Assembly: GCF_014489555.1 (NCBI RefSeq)
Contig: NZ_CP060784.1
Span: 2,666,001-2,730,000, forward strand
Length of the DNA: 64,000 nt
Source of the DNA: Hymenobacter qilianensis
Lineage (GTDB): Bacteria > Bacteroidota > Bacteroidia > Cytophagales > Hymenobacteraceae
Reading direction: 5' to 3'
Below are positions 8,601-17,308 of the stretch, piece after piece; within the stretch, counting starts at the first letter, position 1; every line of letters starts with the position of its first letter. Below the pieces are notes generated by a model. The model did not search any database. It was given only the letters and a program-made list of their open reading frames with translations, and had not been told where the DNA came from. A program made the translations under genes and the position numbers.

Positions 8601-10254
8601 GCAGATCGGCTTTGGTGGCAACGGTAACGGCCTGATCGGTGAGGCCAAGGGCCCGCAAATCGGCGCGACGCACCTGCGCCCGCAAATCGAAAGCCTGCCG
8701 CGCCTTGTTCAGGTCTACGCGGCCGTCGGCGGATATCTGCAGGGCGGGGTCATTAATGGCCAGCTTGCCCTCAAAGGTTTCGCGGCTGAACTGGCCGTTG
8801 GTGGTGATGTTGCGCAGGCGGTAGCCTTTCAGCCAAATGCTTTGCACGGTGGCATTGGCCCGCAGGCGGGCACCTTCGGGCGTAAAGCCTACGCCTTCCA
8901 CACGCCCGCTGAAGGCAATGTCGCGCACGGTGCTTTGGTCGCCCAGAAACTTGCCCAGCTGGAAGCCAGTGGTTTTTACCTGGCCTTCATAATTAGAATA
9001 GCGCGGATCGGTTTTGAACTTGATATTAACGTCCGAAACCACATCACCCAAAGCAGTATTGAAGGATCCATTGGCGACGAAGTCGTTATAGAAGCCCAGA
9101 AATTGCCCTTTGAGCTTCACCGTACCCAAGCGCTGCACATAAGCCCAACCCTTGGCCGGCACGAATTTGCGAATGTCGCGCCCATCAATCACGGAGGGCT
9201 GCAAGCGCATTTCCACGAAGCTTTCCTTCAGATTTGGCAGCCCTTCCACGTTTATGTTGCCTACTACGTGCGTGTTTTGCCCGTAGCGCACGTCGAGGTT
9301 GCGGGTGGTAAAATTGGTGACGTAGCCTTTGGCCTCACCTGAAAGCAGCACCGTTTCGTTCAGGTCGCGGAGCTGGGGGGCAAAATGAGCGATATCGTCG
9401 GAGAAAAGCCGCGTGGGCCCTAGCCGCGCCGTGACGCGCACCGAATCGTTGAAGTGCGTGAAGTTGAGAAAGCGCTTATAGTCAAAGCGAACGTAGTCCT
9501 TGAGGTAGCTGCGGCCCACGCGCAGGTCGGTATTGGCAAACTCCCAATAGGTGGGCGCAAACGTCATGTCGGTGTCCCAGTGCTGCACGCGGGTTTTCGA
9601 AGGCGTTTCTACGGCGCGCATATCCCGAATGCGGGTGATGATAGTGTCGCCGTGCATTTTGATGCCCGAGAAATCAGCATAGATGCTGTCGACTTGCATG
9701 TGTGCGTAGTCGATGCCGTATTTGACGCGCGGCTGGTTTTGCCTCTCTAACACGAAGCGGCCATTGCGCAGCCCCACGCTTTGAATCTGAAAATCGAAGG
9801 GCTTTTTAACTTTGGTGGTGTCGGTGGGGCCGAGCAGGCAGCGCACAGCAGACACAAACTGACTTAAATTGGTAGAATCAGGGGCATCGGCGTACGTGAC
9901 GAGAGCAAAGCGCGGCTCATTCAGCACCAGCTGACCTACATGCAGATGGCGCGGATTCAACAGCGAAAACAGCTGAATATCCGCCTCCGCCTGCCCGATG
10001 TGAAACAGCTCGCCGCCGCGCCGGTCCTGCACCTGCACATTCTGGAGCAGCACCCGCGAAAACGGCCGGATATCCACCCGTCCAATACTCACGCGCTGGC
10101 CCAGCTTATCCGACAAATAAGTGGCTGCCCGCTGCGCCACTCTCGTCTGTACGCTCGGTATCCGCAGCGCTACCAACACCGTGCCCACCGCCAGCACCAC
10201 AAGCAGGAGCAGCCCCAGCAGGATTTTGAGCAGAACGGAGATAAAACGGGGCAC
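5689..10254 (-). CDS. tamB: Translocation/assembly module protein TamB (DUF490)
   Basis: This is a very large (1521 residues) inner-membrane-anchored periplasmic protein of the TamB/AsmA-like family. TamB works with a BamA-type partner and is thought to move phospholipids or help assemble outer-membrane proteins. One N-terminal transmembrane helix (about residues 8-30, LLKILLGLLLLVVLAVG) is followed by an AsmA-like region (SDKLGQRVSIGRVDIRPFSR) and a long beta-rich repeat. The C-terminal third is the conserved DUF490 region, with ATGEARVFGPVDN-like segments, GTAVGQLRLNVDTRG and GQIEIVRGAYNFTLQGL. The chosen start is GTG. Four motif copies occur in this gene in different frames (RGAYN, RQGAIS, HFAPQL and one near the middle) without breaking it. 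It is a single gene on the minus strand, divergent from the DUF4394 lipoprotein. Confidence 0.9.
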   Translation of the reverse strand: MPRFISVLLKILLGLLLLVVLAVGTVLVALRIPSVQTRVAQRAATYLSDKLGQRVSIGRVDIRPFSRVLLQNVQVQDRRGGELFHIGQAEADIQLFSLLNPRHLHVGQLVLNEPRFALVTYADAPDSTNLSQFVSAVRCLLGPTDTTKVKKPFDFQIQSVGLRNGRFVLERQNQPRVKYGIDYAHMQVDSIYADFSGIKMHGDTIITRIRDMRAVETPSKTRVQHWDTDMTFAPTYWEFANTDLRVGRSYLKDYVRFDYKRFLNFTHFNDSVRVTARLGPTRLFSDDIAHFAPQLRDLNETVLLSGEAKGYVTNFTTRNLDVRYGQNTHVVGNINVEGLPNLKESFVEMRLQPSVIDGRDIRKFVPAKGWAYVQRLGTVKLKGQFLGFYNDFVANGSFNTALGDVVSDVNIKFKTDPRYSNYEGQVKTTGFQLGKFLGDQSTVRDIAFSGRVEGVGFTPEGARLRANATVQSIWLKGYRLRNITTNGQFSRETFEGKLAINDPALQISADGRVDLNKARQAFDLRAQVRRADLRALGLTDQAVTVATKADLRFQGLKLDDLIGRIILRETKVGYAGRNVAIDTLDIVSQRQNGQRSVAVRSEVLNLTANGDFDFTTVARDVQTLIKEYQLNFESNETTTANYYRRKRQGAISEYAIDLDLHLKHANPVIQLFVPKLEISDYSRVEGSFRNGPTSIFTLAGQFDSLRYDSIRAVNTSMELLTSKLPYQPEILAQANITSEKQKLPLLNQTENFYVEGVWDQDKINFSTSLAQTGTTNRGAINGSVAFLPQAVQVVFRQSGLNLLGKDWTLAPENVVLISNAGKEIDIRSLTLSNGAQQVSAQGFISTDPAKTLQLAVQNLELATLSSLTKQNITGVANAQGTVSGVFGALVVNSSLVVDSLRFDDILIGNVTGSSDWDNTTSKLGVNLDVMNSQQRVLTVTGTVAPREPIRQLDLTAVLDSAPVKIAEPLLGTLFDNMRGTAVGRLRLTGPLAGPNLVGDVDVSNGRFKFIYLGTTYRFTDRISFREDRIVFREVTLRDVFGNTGTLDGEIRHQGFQNMVLNLSADFRKLQLLNTTRKENELYFGRAYGTGEARVFGPVDNLTVNVTARSEAGTRVSLPLDNAAKAEQASYIKFVNRNLPTDTTSTVPIVASAAGRVDLSGLQLNFNLTVTEDAYVEIILDESTGDVIRGTAVGQLRLNVDTRGEFNMYGQIEIVRGAYNFTLQGLINKEFVVRPGGTISWNGNPLDGQMNVTAAYTQRTSLAPVLGTVTASGGAVVPVTAVMNLTGPLLLPAIQLGLEFNDAPSALESELAAFTNSLRNDEQELNRQVFSLLVFKQLSPLGSFAQLSLSGSNNTVGNSLGQVLSTQLGLLTSQIDQNLEIDFNLNGLSQEQLQALQVRLSYSFMNGRLRVTREGGFTNSTNLGTVPGSDIDQTAQTSLLGDLSLEYYLQPDGRFRARLRYQTTPRDLETINQPRAAVSLLHTEQFDSLQELFARKRVRRRDEAARKAREALIVDDDPRTIM

Positions 10255-10605
10255 GGGAAGAGGATGAGCAGAAAGGAATGTAACGACGAAGATGCTGCTT
10301 TTCGCCTAATCGTTGGCTGACGTTGCCATAAGTACGAATCAGGGACTTAAACGTGGCCTCAAGATTTCATCATTTCCTTAGAGAGTCGATTAAACCTGTT
10401 TAGTTTAATCAATAGCTGAGTTTTTTGATTTTAAAGTAGAAAACATACATAGCAGATTCCTCAAAAAGCCCTCCGATAAGCCTAATTGGTGCTTTTAATA
10501 TATTATTTAAATAAGACTATAAATTACGCATCCATAAAGAATCCCCCTACGTTAGAAACCATATAACTTAAATTTTTATTGTTTAAATCCTAAAAAATTA
10601 GATGA
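10255..10605. other. A/T-rich intergenic region upstream of the DUF4394 lipoprotein
   Basis: This 351-bp gap between the divergent tamB and DUF4394 genes is much richer in A/T than its surroundings, most clearly from about 10330 on. It must hold the promoters of both genes, but I see no clean TAnnTTTG box. No ORF or RNA gene is recognisable. A five-C run at about 10546 (AATCCCCCTACG) lacks the G of the motif. Confidence 0.5.
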
Positions 10606-12210
10606 ATGAAAAAAACTGTATACTTCAAGAAGCTTGGTATGTGTTTGCTGCTATTGGCTTCTCTGACTAGTTGTGAGGATATTCTGGAGCAGTACTTTCC
10701 TAAACCCACTCCACCACCTTCTTTTCCTAATCTAGGCTTAGACATTCCGTTTTATACCTTGTCTGGTGGTACCAAATTAGACGCGTACTCTACTAAGGCT
10801 CCGGCCGTTCGCACGGCTTCGGTCGACATCACAGGTTTGCAGGGTGGTGAACGCATCTTGGCTATCGACTTCCGCCCCGCCTCGGGGCAGCTCTATGGAG
10901 TAAGCAGCGCCAATCGCATTTATATAATTAACCATCTGACGGGCAGGGCCCATGCCGTTGGTTCGGGTGCTTTTATGCCTGCATTAGAGGGCAGCCTAGT
11001 GGGCTTTGACTTCAATCCCACGGTTGACCGCATCCGCATCGTGACCAGCACGGGGCAGAACCTGCGGCTGAATCCGGAGACTGGGGCCGGAACTATCGTT
11101 GACGGAACCATCAACGGTGCTGCCGGAGCCATAATCACGGCTTCTGCCTATACCAACAACGTAGCTGGTGCCAGCGCCACCGTGCTCTACGACCTCGACC
11201 CAGCCACCGATAAGCTCTACCGCCAGGATCCGCCCAACAATGGTATGCTGGCGGTCGTGGGCGACCTCAAGCTCGGCATCAGCGGCGACGGCGGCTTCGA
11301 TATTGACGCCAAAAGTGGTACCGCTTTGGGCTTATTTGATGTAGCCGGCAAACCAACCTTATTTACGGTTAACCTGAATACGGGCGATACCCAACCGCTT
11401 GCTCAATACAGTCAGAGCCTAGGGTACTCGGGAGTGGCTATTCCAACTCAACCGGTAGCCTATGCTGTACTGGCAAATTATAGGAACACAAATCCCATTA
11501 AATTCAACGATTTAGTAATTTTTAATCCTACCAATCCCACTGCTCGCGTCAGTAAGCCTATTACAGGACTACTCACCAATGAGTTTATTCAAGGGATAGA
11601 CTTTCGTCCGGCGAATGGACAGATTTATGCAATTACAACTAATTACCGGCTTGTTACGATCAACGCAGCTACAGCTGCGGCTACGTTTGTTGGCTCCTTA
11701 GATGTGGTGTTTGCTGATTTCTTTCTTGGCTTTGATTTTAATCCTGTAACAGACGAGATCCGCATTGTGGAGGGTTACACTAACGCTAACCTGCGTGTAA
11801 ATCCACTTGACGCAACTGTTACAAGGGATAGAGGTCTCAATCCGAATTTCAATGGTTTCAGGCCATTTGTCGGTGCGGTAGCCTACGATAACAACTTTGT
11901 GGGTGCGACAACTACTAATTTGTATGTCATCGACGCTAACAGCCTTTATCTGCAGAATCCCCCTAATGCGGGCACGTTGGTAGAAATCGGACCCTTGGGT
12001 ATGCGAGCTGGCAGAACTGATTTCGACATTGGTAGCACCAGTAATAGTGCCTACGCTATTATGAATAGGAGTGGTAGCAGCAACATTACGACCGGGCTCT
12101 ACACCATTAATCTATCGACGGGCAGGGCTACATTAGTAAGCGATGTTAGCTTATTTGTTCCTAACTCTGATAGAGATATTAGTGGCTTCACGATGGGTTT
12201 AGGCTTTTGA
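10606..12210 (+). CDS. Lipoprotein with two DUF4394 domains
   Basis: This is a secreted lipoprotein of unknown function. The leader MKKTVYFKKLGMCLLLLASL ends in a lipobox (LTSC, Cys near residue 23). The body holds two tandem DUF4394 domains, about residues 70-285 and 290-530. Each repeats the pattern LAIDFRPASGQLYGV, then VGFDFNPTVDRIRIV, then NLRLNPETG and AYTNNV(A)GA; the second copy has IDFRPANGQIYAI, GFDFNPVTDEIRIV and NLRVNPL. The repeats suggest a beta-propeller-like surface protein. DNA of the second domain is clearly richer in A/T than that of the first, which may mean that the halves have different histories. It is followed by its own terminator, so it is probably monocistronic. Confidence 0.85.
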   Translation: MKKTVYFKKLGMCLLLLASLTSCEDILEQYFPKPTPPPSFPNLGLDIPFYTLSGGTKLDAYSTKAPAVRTASVDITGLQGGERILAIDFRPASGQLYGVSSANRIYIINHLTGRAHAVGSGAFMPALEGSLVGFDFNPTVDRIRIVTSTGQNLRLNPETGAGTIVDGTINGAAGAIITASAYTNNVAGASATVLYDLDPATDKLYRQDPPNNGMLAVVGDLKLGISGDGGFDIDAKSGTALGLFDVAGKPTLFTVNLNTGDTQPLAQYSQSLGYSGVAIPTQPVAYAVLANYRNTNPIKFNDLVIFNPTNPTARVSKPITGLLTNEFIQGIDFRPANGQIYAITTNYRLVTINAATAAATFVGSLDVVFADFFLGFDFNPVTDEIRIVEGYTNANLRVNPLDATVTRDRGLNPNFNGFRPFVGAVAYDNNFVGATTTNLYVIDANSLYLQNPPNAGTLVEIGPLGMRAGRTDFDIGSTSNSAYAIMNRSGSSNITTGLYTINLSTGRATLVSDVSLFVPNSDRDISGFTMGLGF

Positions 12211-12242
12211 ACCTAACCATCCTTATCGTTGAACTCTGACAC

Positions 12243-12275
12243 AAAAAGCCTTGGCCTGTAAGCCAAGGCTTTTTA
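12243..12275 (+). terminator. Intrinsic terminator of the DUF4394 lipoprotein gene
   Basis: A perfect stem GCCTTGGC / GCCAAGGC with a short loop is preceded by A5 and followed by T5. It lies 32 bp after the stop codon. Confidence 0.85.
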
Positions 12276-12454
12276 AGTTTCTCAATCAATTGTCGAGTCA
12301 GGAAACGCAGCCTCAAGCGTCGACAGCAGGGCAGAAATTTAGGTATTTAAACGACCTTTGGGTTATAAATCTGTGGCGGTTGGTTAACGAAATGCTAACT
12401 GCTGTTTACTCTCTTTTGACGCCAGTAGTACTAAGGCACATTGGCTTGCATCCT

Positions 12455-13466
12455 ATGAATCCGTATCCAATCATTCTGGCCATCGAATCATCCTGCGACG
12501 ACACCTCGGCCGCTGTGCTAGCTGGGGGCAAATTCGCTCCAATGTAGTGGCCACGCAGCGTGTACACGAACAATACGGCGGCGTGGTGCCGGAGTTAGCT
12601 TCGCGGGCTCACCAACAGCACCTGATTCCGGTGGTGCAGGAGGCACTGCGCCAAGCTGGCGTAACCAAAGCTGAGCTTGATGCAGTGGCTTTTACTCAAG
12701 GGCCGGGGCTGCTGGGCTCGTTGCTGGTCGGCAGCATGTTCGCCAAAACCTTTGCGCTGGCGCTGGGTAAGCCGCTACTGGCTGTCAATCACATGCGGGC
12801 ACACATTCTGGCGCATTTTATTAATGAGCCGCGCCCTACGTTTCCCTTTCTCTGCCTGACGGTGAGTGGCGGCCACACGCAACTGGTGGTCGTAAAAAGC
12901 CCCCAGACATGCAGGTAATCGGCCAGACCATCGACGATGCGGCCGGCGAAGCTTTCGACAAAACCGGCAAGCTGCTTGGCCTGCCGTATCCGGCCGGTCC
13001 GCACCTGGATAAGCTGGCCAGCACCGGCAACCCCACCCGCTTCCCGTTTCCGGTGGGTGCCATGCCCGGCTACGATTTCTCGTTTAGCGGCCTCAAGACG
13101 GCTGTGATGTATTTTCTTCGTCAGCAATCGGCCAAGAACCCGGACTTCATTCAGGAGAATTTGCCAGACCTCTGCGCCAGCATCCAGTACACTATTATTC
13201 AGACCCTGCTGCGCCAGCTTCAGCGCGCCGCCGCCGACTTAGGCCTGACGCAGATTGCGCTGGCTGGTGGCGTGGCCGCTAATTCCGGTCTGCGCGCCGC
13301 TTTGCAGGAATTAGCTTTAGAAAAAGGCTGGGCCGTATTCATTCCCGAGTTTCAGTACTGCACGGATAATGCTGCTATGGTCGCCATGACAGCGCATTTT
13401 CAGTTCGAGGCCGGCGATTTTGCCCCCCAGCTCGTCAGCCCTGACCCACGGTTGAAGTTGGGATAG
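12455..13466 (+). CDS. tsaD: tRNA N6-adenosine threonylcarbamoyltransferase TsaD (two apparent frameshifts)
   Basis: TsaD, with TsaB and TsaE, transfers the threonylcarbamoyl group to A37 of ANN-decoding tRNAs and is essential in most bacteria. The start MNPYPIILAIESSCDDTSAA is the conserved ASKHA N-terminus. The metal-binding AHQQHLIP and NHMRAHILAHF segments, GPGLLGSLLVG, LTVSGGHTQLV and the late GGVAANSGLR are all present. The frame is broken twice: at a five-G tract (12524-12528) and at a five-C tract (12900-12904). With six bases in each, the junctions read LAGGQIRSNVVATQR and VVKSPPDMQVIGQTIDD, and the product is 337 residues, exactly the family length. Two such lesions in one essential gene argue for sequence errors. 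It lies upstream of the REP-like repeat at 13490. Confidence 0.95.
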
Positions 13467-13489
13467 GAGGGGTGATGACAAAAAACAAA

Positions 13490-13598
13490 AAGGCAGTCAT
13501 GCCGAGGCGGAACCGAAGCATCTCACGTGTTTAGTAAGATTAGTAATCCAGCATTAGCACGCGAGATGCTTCGGCTCCGCCTCGGCATGACCGCCTTT
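13490..13598. repeat. REP/MITE-like inverted repeat, copy 1
   Basis: Two arms of about 38 bp (13490-13529 and 13557-13598) form an imperfect long hairpin around a 28-bp A/T-rich loop. The core of each arm is a CATGC, GAAGCATCTC and CGTG series. A related element is at 53611-53715: same core, same loop length, different outer bases. It lies between tsaD and the thioesterase gene and can also act as a transcriptional barrier. Confidence 0.85.
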
Positions 13599-13622
13599 AT
13601 TGCCATTATCCGTTAGCGTTTC

Positions 13623-14036
13623 ATGAAAAGCCCCTTCCACCCCGGCGACGTCAAAACCTATTCCTTCGTCGTGACAGCAGCTGACTTTGCGACGATGGAA
13701 GGCCATACGGTGCATGAGGTGCTGAGCACGTTTGCCTTGGGGCGCGGGATGGAGTGGGCAGGGCGGCTGTTTGTACTGGAAATGCTGGAAGCAGGGGAGG
13801 AGGGCATCGGGACGATGCTGCAAGTGGAGCACCACGCTCCAGCCTTCGCGGGCGAAACCGTGGAATTTCGCGCTACTTTTGCCGCCCTGGAAAATCGCGA
13901 GCTGACTTGCGCCGTAGAAGTACGGGTGGGCGAGCGGCTGGTAGCTACCGGCCGCACCGGACAGCGCATTGTGAGTCGTGAAAAACTAGCGGCTCGGTTT
14001 GCCGCCTTGCGCGCCGGTTCCCCAACATCTGCTTAA
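13623..14036 (+). CDS. Hotdog-fold thioesterase-like protein
   Basis: A 137-residue single-domain protein that looks like a hotdog-fold acyl-CoA thioesterase of the FlK-like (fluoroacetyl-CoA thioesterase) group. It shows the long central helix region with VHEVLSTFALGRGMEWAGRL and then a beta-sheet with GIGTMLQVEHHAPAFAGETV and EVRVGERLVATGRTGQRIV. The pattern HxAPAFAGETV is typical of the family. Substrate is unknown. The gene lies just after the inverted repeat and 28 bp before smpB in the same direction, so the two may be co-transcribed. Confidence 0.7.
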   Translation: MKSPFHPGDVKTYSFVVTAADFATMEGHTVHEVLSTFALGRGMEWAGRLFVLEMLEAGEEGIGTMLQVEHHAPAFAGETVEFRATFAALENRELTCAVEVRVGERLVATGRTGQRIVSREKLAARFAALRAGSPTSA

Positions 14037-14064
14037 TCAGCGCCTCAGCGCGCTTTCTGTTATT

Positions 14065-14535
14065 ATGGCCAAAGAAAAAGACGCACCACGCAAAGTCAAT
14101 ATTGTTAATCGCCGGGCCAGTCACGAGTATTCTTTTCTGACGAAGTACGACGCGGGCATGATGCTGCAAGGCACCGAAATAAAAAGCATCCGCGACGGCA
14201 ACGTGAACATGCAGGACGGGTTCTGCATCTTCCACCCCGACGGTAGCCTGTGGGTGCACAATCTTTCCATCTCCAAGTACACCGAAGGCACTTACAACAA
14301 CCACGAGCCCACCCGCGAGCGGAAATTACTGCTCACCAAGCGCGAGCTGCGTCAGCTTTCCGACAAAAGCCAGGAGCAGGGCCTCACCATTGTTCCCATC
14401 CGCTTGTTTGTGAGCGACCGGGGCTTTGCGAAGCTCGAAATTGCGTTGGCCAAAGGCAAAAAGCTCTACGACAAGCGCGAAGACATCAAGGCCAAGGATC
14501 AGAAGCGCGAAATGGACCGGGCGCGCGATTATTAG
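14065..14535 (+). CDS. smpB: SsrA-binding protein
   Basis: SmpB binds tmRNA and brings it to stalled ribosomes for trans-translation. The protein is 156 residues. The OB-fold core holds NRRASHEYSFLTKYDAGMML, QGTEIKSIRDGNVNMQDGFC and HEPTRERKLLLTKRELRQL. The basic C-terminal tail KLYDKREDIKAKDQKREMDR becomes a helix in the mRNA channel of the ribosome. The start MAKEKDAPRK was chosen; an upstream in-frame ATG would add 22 residues unlike any SmpB. No ssrA gene is seen nearby. Confidence 0.97.
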   Translation: MAKEKDAPRKVNIVNRRASHEYSFLTKYDAGMMLQGTEIKSIRDGNVNMQDGFCIFHPDGSLWVHNLSISKYTEGTYNNHEPTRERKLLLTKRELRQLSDKSQEQGLTIVPIRLFVSDRGFAKLEIALAKGKKLYDKREDIKAKDQKREMDRARDY

Positions 14536-14678
14536 GTGAAGTGGTGAAATTGCGAAATTGTGGAGGATGGCTTGGTGGCTTCAATTGAAAGGCGGAGCTT
14601 CGCAGCGTGAATAGGTAAGCAAGTCAGAGTGAAAGCTGTTCGTATTCCACAAACTCACAACTTCAAAATTTCACCATT

Positions 14679-15469
14679 TTGGAATACGGAATTTGCCCCC
14701 TGAGCGTGGTACCGGTGCGGGCCGAGCCTACTGATCGGGCCGAAATTGTCACCCAGCTCATTTTCGGCGAGTGCTATACCATCGTGCTCACGCAGGGCAA
14801 TTGGTGCCAGGTCCGCATTGCGGCCGATCAATACGTGGGCTGGATGGATGTGAAGCAACACCAACCCGTAACCAGCACCTACTTCACCGAATGGGGCGCA
14901 CATGCTCACCCTCGCAGCCTCGACGTGGTGCAGATGGTAAGCGATGCGGACACGCGCCAGCCTATTTCGCTGGGTGCCCGCCTGCCTTTTTTCGATGGCA
15001 TGACCTTGCGCCTGGGCGAGCGGCAGCTGTTTTATAACGGCGCCGCAACCAATCCTACGTCCAATGGTGACCCTGGCCGCAAGGCCGCACTGCTTCAGAA
15101 AATGGGCCAGGCCTTTCTGAAGGCACCATATCTGTGGGGGGCAAAACGCTGTTTGGCGTCGATTGCTCGGGGCTTATGCAGCAGCTTTATGGCTTGGTTG
15201 ATATTCAGCTGCCCCGCGATGCCCGCCAGCAGATTGACCATGGCCGCACTGTGCATTTCGTTTCGCAGACCCAGCCCGGTGATCTGGCCTTTTTTGATAA
15301 CGCCGAAGGCAACATTGTACACGTAGGCATGCTGCTGGAAGACCAGCAAATTCTGCACGCCAGCGGCGAGGTCCGCATCGACCCGCTCGACCACAACGGC
15401 ATTTACAACCGACAGCGCCAGAAATATTCGCACAAGCTGCGCCTGATCAAGCGGTTGCTGCCCGATTAA
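14679..15469 (+). CDS. SH3 domain plus NlpC/P60 cysteine peptidase (apparent frameshift)
   Basis: This is a predicted peptidoglycan endopeptidase. An N-terminal bacterial SH3 region (residues 1-65, YGICPLSVVPVRAEPTDRAE and CYTIVLTQGNWCQVRI) is followed by a second SH3-like stretch and a C-terminal NlpC/P60 domain. Catalytic Cys is in LFGVDCSGLMQQL, catalytic His in GNIVHVGMLL, and a third polar residue lies near ILHASGEVR. The frame is broken at a six-G tract (15136-15141). Seven G would give APYLWGGKTLFGVDCSG and a 263-residue protein, so I read it as one gene. The start is TTG, which gives MEYGIC; no better start is available. No signal peptide is visible, so the protein may be cytosolic or use another export route. 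Confidence 0.85.
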
Positions 15470-15491
15470 AGTATCGCCGGGCCATACGACC

Positions 15492-15510
15492 AAAAAAGCC
15501 CCCCACAGCC
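15492..15510 (+). repeat. Intergenic copy of the AAAAAGCCCCCC motif
   Basis: A motif copy lies just after the NlpC/P60 stop, without a nearby inverted partner. The rest of the 127-bp gap shows a possible -7 box TAGCTTTC at about 15566, near the HNH nuclease gene. Confidence 0.6.
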
Positions 15511-15596
15511 CTGAGCTAAAGGAAACTTAACCCGGCGGCTGTTGTTAATGCGCTAAGAATCACCTAGCTTTCGCTAACCCGATTCTCCCTGAGCGT

Positions 15597-16088
15597 ATGG
15601 ATCAAAAAGTGCTTGTCTTGAACGGTGACTACACCGCGATTACGCTTTGCAGCGTGCAGAAGGCTTTTGTGCTGCTTTTTTTGGACAAGGCTGAGATGAT
15701 TGCCAGGTCAGACGGAACATTGCGCTCCATCAGCCAGGCTTTCCCCAAGCCCAGCATTATCCGCCTGCAGCGCTATGTGCGCGTGCCCTACAAAGGCATT
15801 GCCCTGAGTCGGCACAACATTATGAAGCGCGACCATTTCGAGTGTCAGTACTGCGGATCAACTAAAAACCTGACCCTGGACCACGTGCTGCCCCGCTCCC
15901 GCGGCGGCGAATCGTCGTGGACCAATCTGCTGACGGCCTGCGCCCGCTGCAACCACGCCAAAGGCCACCGCACACCGCACGAAGCAGGCCTCACGGTACG
16001 ACAGCAGCCCAAGAAGCCAACGCTAGCCGGCTTCCTGAAGCTCTCGGCCGGCACCATAGATCAGAACTGGCACGATTACCTGAATTGA
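15597..16088 (+). CDS. HNH endonuclease family protein
   Basis: A 163-residue protein with a C-terminal HNH nuclease domain. The zinc-finger-like pair is CQYCG and CARCN, and the HNH core is LTLDHVLPRSRGG followed by NLLTACARCNHAKGHRTP. The N-terminal 80 residues (VLVLNGDYTAITLCSVQKAF) are conserved in a broad bacterial HNH family that occurs outside phages and restriction systems. Target and role are unknown. The gene stands alone, with a strong terminator behind it. Confidence 0.9.
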   Translation: MDQKVLVLNGDYTAITLCSVQKAFVLLFLDKAEMIARSDGTLRSISQAFPKPSIIRLQRYVRVPYKGIALSRHNIMKRDHFECQYCGSTKNLTLDHVLPRSRGGESSWTNLLTACARCNHAKGHRTPHEAGLTVRQQPKKPTLAGFLKLSAGTIDQNWHDYLN

Positions 16089-16094
16089 GCTACA

Positions 16095-16133
16095 ACTGGG
16101 GCGGTAAACCAAGGTTTGCCGCCCCAGTTTTTT
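16095..16133 (+). terminator. Intrinsic terminator after the HNH nuclease gene
   Basis: Perfect 13-bp stem GGGGCGGTAAACC / GGTTTGCCGCCCC (one G:T step) with a two-base loop region, followed by T6, 10 bp after the stop. Confidence 0.85.
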
Positions 16134-16196
16134 CTACTAACCCAAGGAATTACTGCTCGGCTTTAAACTAACCATCGCTGGTTGAGGTTAGAGGCA

Positions 16197-16210
16197 TACC
16201 TTTGCCCCCC
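16197..16210 (+). promoter_or_regulatory. -7 box TACCTTTG fused to a GCCCCCC motif, upstream of the desaturase
   Basis: The Bacteroidota sigma-A -7 consensus TAnnTTTG is matched by TACCTTTG at 16197-16204, 27 bp before the desaturase ATG. Its last base is the G of a GCCCCCC motif copy, so the motif covers the expected transcription start. Confidence 0.55.
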
Positions 16211-16230
16211 GTTCCACCCAACCAGCGTTC

Positions 16231-17294
16231 ATGTCAGTTCCCAAGTTTGCGGCTTCCCGCTCTTTTCACACCGAGCTAAAGGCTCGGATCAACGCCTACT
16301 TCGAGGAAGCGGGCAAACCGCAAACCGGCAACTCCGGGCTTTTCGTCAAAGCGCTTATTCTGACGACGGCCTTTGTGCTGGTGTATCTGCACCTAGTGTT
16401 TTTCACGCCAAGCGCCTTACTCGGTATTCTGGAGTGCATTCTGCTCGGCCTTATCGGCGCAGCCATCGGCTTCAACGTCATGCACGACGGCGCCCATGGT
16501 AGCTTCAGCAAGTCGAAGTGGCTCAACCAGTTTGCCGCTTTTACCCTGAACGTGTTGGGGGCAATTCTTTCATGTGGAACATGAAGCACAACCTCATCCA
16601 CCACATGTACACCAACGTGGACGGCGTGGACGACGACCTCGACGTGCAGCCCTGGATGCGCATGAGCAGCACTCAGCCGCGCCGCAAGCTGCACCGTTTT
16701 CAGCACCTCTATTTCTGGTTTCTCTACGCCCTGCTTTACATCGCCTGGATCTTCTTCATGGATTACCAGAAGTATTTCAAAGGCAAAATCGGGGGTATGC
16801 CCATCAAGAAAATGACGGCCACCGACCAGTCAGTTTTCTGGGGCTTCAAGGTAATTCATCTCTTATTATTCGTGGCCCTGCCCATTTACACGGCCGGTTT
16901 CGTAGCCTGGCTGGTAGGGTTTGTGGTGTTTGCAGCCATAGCTGGCTTCACGCTTAGCTTGGTGTTCCAGTTGGCGCATACCGTAGAACACGCCGCCTTC
17001 CCCATGCCCGACGAAATCACGAATAAGCTGGAAGACGAGTGGGCCATTCACCAGATCAAAACCACCGCCAACTTCGCTACTCACAATAAAGTCATTAGCT
17101 GGCTCGTGGGCGGCCTGAACTTCCAGGTAGAGCACCACTTGTTCCCGAAGATTTCGCACGTGCACTATCCCGCCATCAGCAAGATCATCAAGCAGATGTG
17201 CGAAGAGTTCGACATTACCTACAACGAGTATCCGAAGATGCGCTACGCCGTAGTCTCTCACGTATCTTATCTGCGGGAGTTAGGCCGCAAGTAG
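16231..17294 (+). CDS. Membrane fatty acid (acyl-CoA/lipid) desaturase (apparent frameshift)
   Basis: This is a di-iron membrane desaturase of the delta-6/linoleoyl-CoA-like family that puts double bonds into acyl chains with O2 and reduced electron carriers. The three His boxes are seen: VMHDGAHGS (HxxxH), KHNLIHHMYT (HxxHH) and FQVEHHLFP (QxxHH). Four hydrophobic segments are present. The frame is broken at a five-G tract (16557-16561). Six G gives LNVLGGNSFMWNMKHNL and a 354-residue protein, normal for the family. The gene is flanked by its own promoter and terminator, so it is monocistronic. Regiospecificity cannot be told. Confidence 0.93.
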
Positions 17295-17308
17295 GTTATT
17301 CAATGCAC

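Noticed and set aside
12455..13466. tsaD, yidC, cphA and glgB as pseudogenes
   Set aside because: Adding one base at each homopolymer gives full-length proteins with all motifs, with no other damage.
13501..13597. CRISPR-like repeat
   Set aside because: Only one inverted pair, no direct repeats with spacers; it is a hairpin element.
14536..14678. Weak inverted repeat around TGGTGAAATT / AATTTCACCA between smpB and the NlpC/P60 gene
   Set aside because: Arms of about 20 bp match only in part and lie 100 bp apart; no clear role.
16182..16502. Second plus-strand frame over the desaturase start
   Set aside because: It is the shadow of the desaturase in another frame with no family features.
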